In this document: positions 28,792-35,973 of the stretch, one piece after another
How positions within the stretch are numbered: position 1 is the first letter of the stretch
Layout of the letters: each line of letters opens with the position of its first letter
Assembly (NCBI GenBank): GCA_963733905.1
Contig: CAVTEU010000008.1
Span: forward strand, 186,001-250,000
Length of the DNA stretch: 64,000 nt
Source of the DNA: DATADW01 sp963733905
Lineage (GTDB): Bacteria > Actinomycetota > Acidimicrobiia > Spongiisociales > DATADW01
Direction of reading: 5' to 3'
Translations under genes and position numbers: made by a program
Notes under the pieces: generated by a model
What the model saw: only the letters and a program-made list of their open reading frames with translations
The model's database searches: none
Told to the model about the DNA's origin: nothing

Positions 28792-29733
28792 TTGGCCCGT
28801 TTCAAGGTTGTGGTCAGCGACCAGGTGTTCCCCAGCGTCGACACCGAGCGCGCCATGCTCGCCGGCATCGACGCCGACCTCGAGGTCGCCGATGGCGACA
28901 TGGAGCAGGTGCTTTCGGTGGCGTCCGACGCTGATGCCATCCTCAACACCTACCTGCCATGGGACGAGCCGGCGCTGGCCAGGCTGGATCGCTGCCGGAT
29001 CATCGCCCGTTACGGCATAGGCGTCGACAACATCGATCTCGAGGCGGCCCGGCGCCATGACATCGTCGTCACCAACGTTCCCGACTACTCGGTCGAGGAG
29101 GTGGCGGTCCACGCCCTGACCTTGCTGCTGTCAGCGCTGCGACGTCTCCCCACCGCCCAGAAGATGGTTGCCGAGGGAAAGTGGGGGATCGACGGCGTAC
29201 GCCCCATCAGGCGGCTCAGCCTTCTCACCGTCGGTCTGCTCGGATACGGGCGGATCGGTCGCAGACTGGGTGCGTTCTTCGAGGCGGTCGGCGCCGATCT
29301 CATCGTCCACGACCCGTACCTGCGCCCCGATCCAGTCGGGCCATCGCTGGTCGGGTTCGATGAGTTGTTGGAGCGCGCCGACATCATCTCCATCCACGCC
29401 CCGCTCACCCCGGAGACCCGGGGGATCATCGACGCCGGCGCCGTCGGCCGGATGCGGCCCGGCGCCATCCTGGTGAACACGTCAAGGGGACCGCTGGTCG
29501 ACCTCGATGCGGTCACCGCGGCACTCGCCGATGGCCGGTTGGGGGGTGCCGCCCTCGATGTCTTCGACCGCGAGCCCCTCGACCCGGAGCGGATCGCCGG
29601 TGTCCCCAACCTGATCGCCACCCCCCACATGGCCTACTACTCGGAGGAGGCGCTCGCCGAGTCGCAGCGCAAGGCGGCGACCCAGGTGGTCAAGGTGCTG
29701 ACCGGCGAGCCACCCGACTACCAGGTCAACTGA
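28792..29733 (+). CDS. D-isomer-specific 2-hydroxyacid dehydrogenase (CtBP-like)
   Basis: A 313-residue NAD-dependent dehydrogenase. I chose the TTG at 28792, which follows GAGG and gives LARFKVVVSDQVFP; the frame is open upstream, but there it is heptamer repeat. IIARYGIGVDNIDLEAARRH carries the catalytic Arg region, GLLGYGRIGRRLGAFFEAVG the NAD motif, and NLIATPHMAYYSEEALAES the catalytic His. It resembles the gene at 23495. It probably belongs to the GntR-facing operon but is separated from it by the repeat. The hydroxy acid used is unknown. Confidence 0.87.
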   Translation: MARFKVVVSDQVFPSVDTERAMLAGIDADLEVADGDMEQVLSVASDADAILNTYLPWDEPALARLDRCRIIARYGIGVDNIDLEAARRHDIVVTNVPDYSVEEVAVHALTLLLSALRRLPTAQKMVAEGKWGIDGVRPIRRLSLLTVGLLGYGRIGRRLGAFFEAVGADLIVHDPYLRPDPVGPSLVGFDELLERADIISIHAPLTPETRGIIDAGAVGRMRPGAILVNTSRGPLVDLDAVTAALADGRLGGAALDVFDREPLDPERIAGVPNLIATPHMAYYSEEALAESQRKAATQVVKVLTGEPPDYQVN

Positions 29734-29777
29734 AACACGTCTATCCGCTGGGTCTCCCGGTGGGTCCGGCGAGGCCT

Positions 29778-29789
29778 GCAATCGATTGT
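29778..29789. promoter_or_regulatory. LacI-type operator, site 7 (GCAATCGATTGT)
   Basis: A CG-centred 12-mer 27 bases upstream of the molybdenum hydroxylase start. It shares CAATCGATTG exactly with site 4. Confidence 0.55.
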
Positions 29790-29815
29790 GGGCAATGTGA
29801 TACCGTCGGCATCCG

Positions 29816-32323
29816 ATGGCCGCCGACCCACAACGGCCCCTCTACCAGCCGGTCGCCCCCCTCCGCCGGGAGGACCGCCGGCTCATCACCGGTGCCGGTC
29901 GTTTCGTCGCCGACCTGGCGCCGCCGGGCACCCTCCACCTCGCCTTCGCCCGCAGCACCGAGGCCCACGCTCTCATTCTGGGTATCGACACCACCGAGGC
30001 GGCGCAGGCCGATGGTGTCGCGATGGTGGCCACCGCCGCCGATCTCGACCTCCCCGACATCCCGGGTCGCTCTATTGCGGTGAAGGCCGCCGGCTTCTCC
30101 CGACCGCATCTGGCCACAGAAAGGGTGCGGTATGTCGGGGAGCCGATCGCGGTGGTGGCGGCCGAGGACGCGGCGCAGGCGATCGACGCCGCCGAGGTGA
30201 TCTGGGTCGACTACGACCCGTTGCCTGTGGTCTCCGACGCGGCAGCCGCCGTCACTGACGAGACGATCCTCCACCCCGCGGCGGAGAGCAATGTGGTGGA
30301 AACCTGGGCGCTCGGGTCGACCCGACGACGAGCCGACGGCGGCGAACAGGTTGCGATCGAGTTGACCGTCCACAACCAGCGGCTGGCGCCCGTGGCGGTC
30401 GAGCCGCTCGCCATCCTGGTCGAGCCACATGGCGATGGAACGGTGACCATCTGGTGCGGTCACCAACGCCCCCACGAGCTTCGCAACCGACTTGCCAGGC
30501 TTCTCGGGATCGAGCCATCGGCGGTCAGGGTGATCGTCCCCGATGTCGGCGGTGCCTTCGGGATGAAGGGGATGATGTTCCCCGAGTACACCGTGGCCGT
30601 CGCCACCGCCATCCGGCTGCAACGACCGGTCATCTGGGCGGAGCGGCGCCGCGAGCACTTCTCCGGGGGGACCCACGGGCGCGGCTCCACCCACACGGTA
30701 CGGCTCACCGGTGACAGGGATGGCCGAATCCACCGAGCGGAGCTTGCCGAGCTGGCCGATGTGGGCGCCTACCCCCACAACGGGTCGTCGATCCCCGCCT
30801 TCTCCCGTTATGTGGCCACCGGGCTGTACGACTTCCCCGAGGTCCATATCAGTACGACGACCGTCGTCACCAACCGGGCGCCGACCGGCTCCTACCGCGG
30901 TGCGGGGAGACCGGAGGCCGCATATGCCATCGAAAGAGCGATCGACGCATATGCAAGGGCGGCTGGCCTCGACCCGGTCGAGGTGCGGCTGGCGAACTTC
31001 ATCCGGGATCTCCCCTTCACCACGGCAACCGGTGCCATCTACGACTCGGGCGACTACGCCGCGGCATTGCGCAAGGCGGTGGATCTGGTGGGTCTCGAAG
31101 AGGTCCGCCGGCAACAGGAGGAGCGCCGTACCGAGGGGGGGCGGCCGATCGGTGTCGGGATCGGCGCGTTCGTCGAGCGGGCGGGCGGACAGGTGGACAC
31201 CGGCGAGTACGCCAGGGTGGAGGTCGACCCCGCCGGGAAGGTGACGGTGCGGACCGGGTCGACATCGTCGGGCCAGGGACACGAGACCGTGTGGCCCGAG
31301 GTCGTCGCCTCCGCCTTGGGGATGCCTGCGGACCGAGTCTCCCTCGTCGCCGGTGACACCGGGCAGGTCGCCAGGGGGACGGGTACAGCAGCGAGCCGGT
31401 CGGCCCAGATCGGCGCGTCGGGGGCGTGGCGCACCGCAATGGTGGTGCGCCGGCGGGCGGTGGAGCTGGCCGCCGAATTGCTCGAGGCGGCTCCGGTCGA
31501 CATCGTCATCTCAGAGGGCCGGTTCGCCGTCGCCGGCGTGCCCGGCGCCGAAATCTCGTGGGACGAGGTGGCGGCTCACGCCGGCGAGCAAGGCGTCGAG
31601 TTGGCTGCCGAGGAGTGGTACGTCCCCGGCGCCCAGACCTTCCCCTACGGGGTGCACGTCGCGGTGGTCGAGGTGGACATCGAGACCGGTGAGGTGACCC
31701 TGTCGAGGATGGTGACCGTCGACGACTGCGGCAACGTGCTCAACCCCATGGTCGTCCAGGGCCAGATCGAAGGATCGCTGCTGCAAGGCATCGGGCAGGC
31801 GCTCTACGAGGGCGTGGTCTACGACGAGCAGGGCCAGCTACTCACCTCGACCCTGGTCGATTACCAGATGCCCAGAGCCACGGACGCTCCCCCGCTGCGC
31901 CACACCCGTCTCGTGCACCCCGCCCCTTCCAACCCACTCGGGGTCAAGGGCGCCGGGGAGGCGGGATGCATCGGGGCGCCCCCCGCCATAGTCAACGCCG
32001 TCCTCGATGCGCTGGCGCCGCTCGGGGTGACCCACCTCGACATGCCACTCCACCCGGCAACGGTGTGGACGGCGATCCAGGAAGCTGCGGGGCGACCGCT
32101 AGAGCCTCGAGGAGATCAGCGCACTGGTGCAGGGGCGTTGTTCTCGGCGCTCTCCACGATGGCTTCCAGGATGGCGGCCACCGCCACCCCTTCGGGTGCG
32201 CCGGTCTCGGGCTTGTCGCCGCTGCGTATGCAGGCGGCGAACTCGGCCAGTTCGTCGGCGACGGTGTCGATGGTCTCCACCTTCTCCTCGGTCCGCTCCG
32301 AAGCGCCGCGGGGCTGGATGTAG
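29816..32323 (+). CDS. xanthine dehydrogenase-family molybdopterin-binding large subunit
   Basis: The catalytic subunit of a molybdenum hydroxylase (CoxL/XdhB-like), which hydroxylates N-heterocycles, aldehydes or CO. The N-terminal part (GAGRFVADLAPPGTLHLAFA) is the hammerhead domain. VGGAFGMKG, TGSYRGAGRPEAAYA, SGQGHETVWPEV and LGVKGAGEAG are molybdenum-cofactor motifs, the last with the catalytic Glu. The CO-dehydrogenase-specific AYRCSFR loop is absent, so a CO substrate is unlikely. Recognisable sequence ends near 32100; the last 70 codons run antisense into the Gfo/Idh gene, and TAG at 32100-32102 in the next frame may be the natural stop. No FAD or 2Fe-2S subunit gene lies nearby. Confidence 0.87.
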   Translation: MAADPQRPLYQPVAPLRREDRRLITGAGRFVADLAPPGTLHLAFARSTEAHALILGIDTTEAAQADGVAMVATAADLDLPDIPGRSIAVKAAGFSRPHLATERVRYVGEPIAVVAAEDAAQAIDAAEVIWVDYDPLPVVSDAAAAVTDETILHPAAESNVVETWALGSTRRRADGGEQVAIELTVHNQRLAPVAVEPLAILVEPHGDGTVTIWCGHQRPHELRNRLARLLGIEPSAVRVIVPDVGGAFGMKGMMFPEYTVAVATAIRLQRPVIWAERRREHFSGGTHGRGSTHTVRLTGDRDGRIHRAELAELADVGAYPHNGSSIPAFSRYVATGLYDFPEVHISTTTVVTNRAPTGSYRGAGRPEAAYAIERAIDAYARAAGLDPVEVRLANFIRDLPFTTATGAIYDSGDYAAALRKAVDLVGLEEVRRQQEERRTEGGRPIGVGIGAFVERAGGQVDTGEYARVEVDPAGKVTVRTGSTSSGQGHETVWPEVVASALGMPADRVSLVAGDTGQVARGTGTAASRSAQIGASGAWRTAMVVRRRAVELAAELLEAAPVDIVISEGRFAVAGVPGAEISWDEVAAHAGEQGVELAAEEWYVPGAQTFPYGVHVAVVEVDIETGEVTLSRMVTVDDCGNVLNPMVVQGQIEGSLLQGIGQALYEGVVYDEQGQLLTSTLVDYQMPRATDAPPLRHTRLVHPAPSNPLGVKGAGEAGCIGAPPAIVNAVLDALAPLGVTHLDMPLHPATVWTAIQEAAGRPLEPRGDQRTGAGALFSALSTMASRMAATATPSGAPVSGLSPLRMQAANSASSSATVSMVSTFSSVRSEAPRGWM

Positions 32324-33099
32324 AGACGGACACCATCACCCTCCGACCAGGCGCAGGCTTCGGTCCCGTATACGCCGATCGTGGTCACCGGGCCTACCGC
32401 CATGAGAGTGGTCAACGATGCCAGCGGTCCCGACTCGAGCCCGAGGACCACCGAGGTCACATCCTCGACCTCGTACTTCCCAAACACACGCCGGCTCATG
32501 GTGAACACCTCGGTCACCTTCCCGCCGAGGTACCCGATGGCGTCCACCATGTGGACACCGAGCGGGGTCATCCCACCAGCGGGTAGCTGCTCGGGCTGCT
32601 GGCGCCATTCGGGAACGGTCGGCTTGAAGGCGACGGGCACCGAGATGTGGGTCTCGATGTACTGGAGGTCCCCGACGCTCCCATCTTGGACCATCTCGGC
32701 CAGCCTGCGGTTCGCCGTCTGGCGGCGCTTGTTGTGCCCCACCTGGAGGACCACGCCCGCAGCCTCGGCGGCGGCGGCGCATGCCCGGGCTTCGGTACCG
32801 GTCAGGGCGAGGGGCTTCTCAACGAAAACGTGCTTCCCCGCCGCGGCCGCCGCCTCCACGATCTCGAGCCGCACCTGGTGCGGCGTCGCCACCAGCACAC
32901 CGTCGACCTCGGGATCTGCCCAGATCTCGTCGAGATCGGAGGCGGAGCGGCACCCGTGCTTCTCGGCGAACTGCTCACGGCTCTCTGGATTGCGGGAGTA
33001 GCAGGCGACCACGGTGGCCGATTTCGACGCAGCCTCGGCGAGAACTCCGCCCCACCACCCCAACCCGATCGAAGCCAGCCCGACCGATTCATCCGTCAT
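32116..33099 (-). CDS. Gfo/Idh/MocA-family NAD(P) oxidoreductase
   Basis: An intact Rossmann dehydrogenase of 327 residues. LASIGLGWWGGVLAEAASKS is the cofactor-binding start, KHVFVEKPLALTGTEARACA the EKP lysine motif, and GGMTPLGVHMVDAIGYLGGK the substrate-binding His region. It is related to the gene at 21288 (the same GLG-WG-LA pattern near the N-terminus), so the two may act on similar substrates. It is convergent with the molybdenum hydroxylase and divergent from the DRE-TIM gene. Confidence 0.88.
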   Translation of the reverse strand: MTDESVGLASIGLGWWGGVLAEAASKSATVVACYSRNPESREQFAEKHGCRSASDLDEIWADPEVDGVLVATPHQVRLEIVEAAAAAGKHVFVEKPLALTGTEARACAAAAEAAGVVLQVGHNKRRQTANRRLAEMVQDGSVGDLQYIETHISVPVAFKPTVPEWRQQPEQLPAGGMTPLGVHMVDAIGYLGGKVTEVFTMSRRVFGKYEVEDVTSVVLGLESGPLASLTTLMAVGPVTTIGVYGTEACAWSEGDGVRLYIQPRGASERTEEKVETIDTVADELAEFAACIRSGDKPETGAPEGVAVAAILEAIVESAENNAPAPVR

Positions 33100-33129
33100 T
33101 GGCGACCTCCCTAGCGAACCAAACTCCTC

Positions 33130-33150
33130 GATCGTATACCATGCACGATC
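33130..33150. promoter_or_regulatory. dyad with GTATAC core, possible GntR-type site
   Basis: GATCGT-ATACCATGC-ACGATC forms a 6-bp inverted repeat with a 9-base spacer. On the minus strand its left half also reads TGGTATACGA, resembling TNGTNNACNA half-palindromes bound by FCD-type GntR regulators. It sits between divergent starts at 33099 and 33179. Only one example was seen, so support is weak. Confidence 0.3.
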
Positions 33151-33178
33151 TCATCCGATTGGCGCGAGGAGGGCGGGC

Positions 33179-34411
33179 ATGGTCGACCAACCGTGGAAGA
33201 CGGACAGGTGGTTCTCCAGTCCCTGGAACTACCTGCCCGAGGTCACCGAAGGCTTCCAACTGCCGGCCGACCTCCAGGTCCATGATGTCACTCTGCGCGA
33301 CGGTGAGCAGCAGGCCGGTGTGGAGCTCAATGCCGACGACAAGCTGAGGATCGCCGAGGCGCTCTCCGAAGCCGGGATCCACCGCATCGAAGCCGGCCTT
33401 CCCGCGGTATCTCCTTCGGACGAGGCGGCGGTGCGCAAGATCGCATCGGCCGGTTTCGATTCGCGTGTGTTCGCCTTCTCGCGCTGCATGGTGGCCGACG
33501 TGGAACTGGCCGCCGACTGCGGGGTCGAAGGCGTCGTCATGGAGATCCCCTCGAGCCACCACCTGATCGAGGTTGCCTACCGCTGGCCGCTCGATCGGGC
33601 GATCGAGGCCTCGGTGGAGACCACCAAGCTGGCCCACGACCGAGGGCTCACCGTCTCCTTCTTCCCCATCGACGCCACCAGGGCAGGGATGGTCGAGCTG
33701 CTCGACGATCTGGAGACGGTGGCGCGTGAGGGTCATGTGGACACCGTCGGTCTGGTTGACACATTCGGTGTCACCTCCCCTCACGCCATCTCGTTCTTCG
33801 CCCGTCAGGTGGCACGACGCCTCGGGGTTCCGCTGGAGACGCATTTCCACATGGACTTCGGCATGGGAGTGGCCAACACGGTCCTCGCCGTCGCCGAGGG
33901 TGCCTCGGTGATCCAGACGACCGTGAGCGGGCTCGGCGAGAGGGCGGGTAACGCCCCGATGGAGGAGACAGTGTTGGCGCTGCTCACCATGTACGGGATC
34001 GACATGGGGATCAAGACCGAGCACTTCACCGCTATCGCCCGGCTGGTGGCCAAGCTCACCGGTGTGCAGCAGCCCTCCAACCGCCCGGTGACCGGTGAGC
34101 GGCTCTACCACGTCGAGTCGGGAATCATCGCCACTTGGGTGAAGAACGCCGGCGACCAGCTCACCGAGCCATTCCCCTATCGCCCCGAGCTCGTCGGGCA
34201 GCAGCAGCCCGAGATCGTGCTCGGAAAGGGCTCCGGGCTCGACTCGGTGGCGATATGGCTCGACCGCCACGGGATCGAGGACGCCACCACCGCCGAGATC
34301 GAGGAGGTCCTGCGCGAGGTCAAGGCACGGTCGTTGGAGAAGAAGGGTTTGCTCGACGACGAGGAATTTCTGTCCATCGTGGACAAGGTGATGCCAGGCA
34401 GAAGTACTTAG
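33179..34411 (+). CDS. DRE-TIM metallolyase/synthase (homocitrate synthase/HMG-CoA lyase-like)
   Basis: A 410-residue enzyme that makes or breaks a C-C bond between a 2-oxo acid (or acyl-CoA) and an acyl group. GAGGAGGG precedes the ATG at 33179. QVHDVTLRDGEQQAGVELNA is the D-R-E signature with metal Asp, THFHMDFGMGVANTVLAVAE the H-x-H metal motif and SGLGERAGNAPMEE the family's conserved loop. Homocitrate synthase or (R)-citramalate synthase-like activity is most likely from length. No leucine or lysine genes are nearby, so the role is probably degradative. The stop lies inside the first unit of the AGTACT array. Confidence 0.85.
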   Translation: MVDQPWKTDRWFSSPWNYLPEVTEGFQLPADLQVHDVTLRDGEQQAGVELNADDKLRIAEALSEAGIHRIEAGLPAVSPSDEAAVRKIASAGFDSRVFAFSRCMVADVELAADCGVEGVVMEIPSSHHLIEVAYRWPLDRAIEASVETTKLAHDRGLTVSFFPIDATRAGMVELLDDLETVAREGHVDTVGLVDTFGVTSPHAISFFARQVARRLGVPLETHFHMDFGMGVANTVLAVAEGASVIQTTVSGLGERAGNAPMEETVLALLTMYGIDMGIKTEHFTAIARLVAKLTGVQQPSNRPVTGERLYHVESGIIATWVKNAGDQLTEPFPYRPELVGQQQPEIVLGKGSGLDSVAIWLDRHGIEDATTAEIEEVLREVKARSLEKKGLLDDEEFLSIVDKVMPGRST

Positions 34412-34505
34412 ACTAAGTACTCAGTACTTGGTACTCAGTACTTAGACCGAACCAAATCGAACAACGGTGTCTTTTCTAAGTACTAGGTACTAAGTACTAA
34501 GTACT
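34404..34505. repeat. GTACT heptamer tandem array with large inverted repeat
   Basis: Nine GTACT units occur at 34404, 34417, 34424, 34431, 34438 and at 34480, 34487, 34494, 34501, nearly all spaced by exactly 7 bases. The two blocks are inverted: AGTACTTAGA at 34437-34446 pairs with TCTAAGTACT at 34475-34484. With three mismatches the pairing extends to about 23 bp around a 28-base loop. A second hairpin (AGTACTTAG-A-CTAAGTACT) overlaps the upstream stop codon. It may act as a terminator or mRNA-stabilising stem. Confidence 0.8.
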
Positions 34506-34535
34506 TGAGTAGAAGAACTCAAACCAGGAGGGAAG

Positions 34536-35774
34536 ATGCGCGAAGCATTCGGTGTGCTCAGCACCGACTGGAAAGAGGGCATCAATTGGGCCAAGGTGCG
34601 CAGCTGGCGGCTGCAACGGGCCCACGAGGCGATGGAGCGCAACGGGCTGGGGGCCCTGCTCCTTTTCTACGACGAGAACATGCGCTACGTCTCCTCGACG
34701 TTGACCCCGGGTTGGAACCGGCTCAAGCCGGGCCTGCGCTACGTCGTGCTCCCCGCCGGGAAGCCGCCCATCGTGTACGAGCAGGGCGACATCGGGTTCC
34801 ACCTAAAGGTCCACAATCCGTGGATCCCCGAGGAGAACATCCGCCACTCATATGTATGGATCAAGGGCGCCGTCGGCCCCGCCGCCGAACAGCAGGTGAC
34901 CAAGTTCGTCAACGCCCTGGTCAACGATCTCGAGGAGGCCGGCGTGTCGGGTCAGCCGCTCGGGGTCGACTTCATCGACATCAACCTGATGCGCGCCTTC
35001 GAGCAGCGCGGAATCGAGTGGACCGACGGCATGTCCCCGATGATGGAAGCCCGCGCCATCAAGAGCCCCGACGAGATCAAGGCCTTCTCGATAGTCGGGT
35101 CGATCTGCGATTACGTCCACTACGAGATCACCAACTTCATCAAGCCGGGCATGACCGAGAACCAGGTGGCCGCCTTCGGGTTCGAAAAGCTGTACTCGAT
35201 CCCCGGCATGGAGGACGTCGAGGACGTCATCGTGTCCTCGGGCCCCAACGCCTGGCCAAACTGGCGCAACTTCTCCGACCGGATGATCCGCCCCGGAGAG
35301 TTGGTCATCGTCGACCTCGCTGCGCTCACCTGGAATGGGTTCAAGTCGTGCGTCTACCGGACCTACTGCGTCGGTGGCAAGCCGACCGACGAGCACCAGA
35401 AGACGTACGACGCGGCGCACAAGTGGCTCTGGGACTCGATCGAGGCAACCAAGCCGGGTGTCACCACCGCCGACGTCGCCTCAAAGTGGCCATCGGCCAA
35501 AGAGGCGTGGGGGTATGAGGAGGAGGACCAAGCCGCGGCCAATAACTGGGGCCACGGGTTGGGTCTCGCCCAGTACGACCCGCCGGTGATCTCACGCATC
35601 TGGTCGCTCGATCACCCCGTCGAGATCGAGCCAGGGATGACCTTCGCCCTTGAGACCCAGAACGGCAAGCTCCACGACCACGGTGTCCGTCTCGAGGAGA
35701 TGCTCTACGTCACCGACACCGGGATCGAGATGGTCTCCACCTACAAGCAACACGAGATCATCGTTGTGGACTGA
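34536..35774 (+). CDS. M24-fold protein lacking one metal Asp
   Basis: An intact 412-residue protein of the creatinase/aminopeptidase P fold. The N-terminal domain begins MREAFGVLSTDWKEGINWAK. In the C-terminal domain the first metal Asp is present (VIVDLAALTWNGFKSC), but the second is replaced by Ser. The His (NNWGHGLGLAQYDPP) and both Glu ligands (FALETQNG, RLEEMLYVTD) are kept. Family relatives with non-peptidase activity include creatinase, ectoine hydrolase and DMSP lyase DddP, and this pattern suggests a similar deviation. It stands alone between two repeat clusters. Confidence 0.82.
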   Translation: MREAFGVLSTDWKEGINWAKVRSWRLQRAHEAMERNGLGALLLFYDENMRYVSSTLTPGWNRLKPGLRYVVLPAGKPPIVYEQGDIGFHLKVHNPWIPEENIRHSYVWIKGAVGPAAEQQVTKFVNALVNDLEEAGVSGQPLGVDFIDINLMRAFEQRGIEWTDGMSPMMEARAIKSPDEIKAFSIVGSICDYVHYEITNFIKPGMTENQVAAFGFEKLYSIPGMEDVEDVIVSSGPNAWPNWRNFSDRMIRPGELVIVDLAALTWNGFKSCVYRTYCVGGKPTDEHQKTYDAAHKWLWDSIEATKPGVTTADVASKWPSAKEAWGYEEEDQAAANNWGHGLGLAQYDPPVISRIWSLDHPVEIEPGMTFALETQNGKLHDHGVRLEEMLYVTDTGIEMVSTYKQHEIIVVD

Positions 35775-35780
35775 CCGAAG

Positions 35781-35808
35781 ACGGCAGACGGCAGACGGCA
35801 GACGGAAG
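35781..35808. repeat. heptamer tandem array ACGGCAG x3-4
   Basis: ACGGCAG occurs at 35781, 35788 and 35795, then ACGGAAG. It is the complement of the GCCGTCT-type unit at 28651 and begins 7 bases after the M24 stop codon. Confidence 0.7.
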
Positions 35809-35816
35809 AATCCTCA

Positions 35817-35973
35817 CCGTCCCCCCGGGGGGAAGGGCCCCGCTGCGGAGCAGCGGGTATGGGGCAGGCAAATCTCCCAATGGTGCGCTCTTTTCCGTTC
35901 CGTCCCTCCGTAGGGGGGAAGGGCCCCGCTGCGGAGCAGCGGGTAGGGGGGCTGGCGAACTCCCAACGGTGCG
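35817..35973 (+). repeat. two direct copies of REP-like repeat A
   Basis: Copies at 35817-35888 and 35900-35973 each contain GGGGGGAAGGGCCCCGCTGC, then GGAGCAGCGGGTA, then a CTCCCAAnGGTGCG end. CCCCGCTGCGGAGCAGCGGG is a stem-loop. The second copy abuts the start codon of the next gene, so it lies in its ribosome-binding region. Related inverted copies are at 12517-12679. Confidence 0.7.

Noticed and set aside
29816..32323. Carbon monoxide dehydrogenase (CoxL form I)
   Set aside because: The AYRCSFR active-site loop is replaced by SYRGAGRPEA, and no CoxM/CoxS genes adjoin it.
33151..33162. TCATCCGATTGG before the DRE-TIM gene as an operator
   Set aside because: Two mismatches within the ten core positions; too weak to add to the set.
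34404..34505. GTACT array as a CRISPR or an integron attC site
   Set aside because: Units are 7 bases without spacers, and no integrase is nearby; it is a heptamer tandem repeat.
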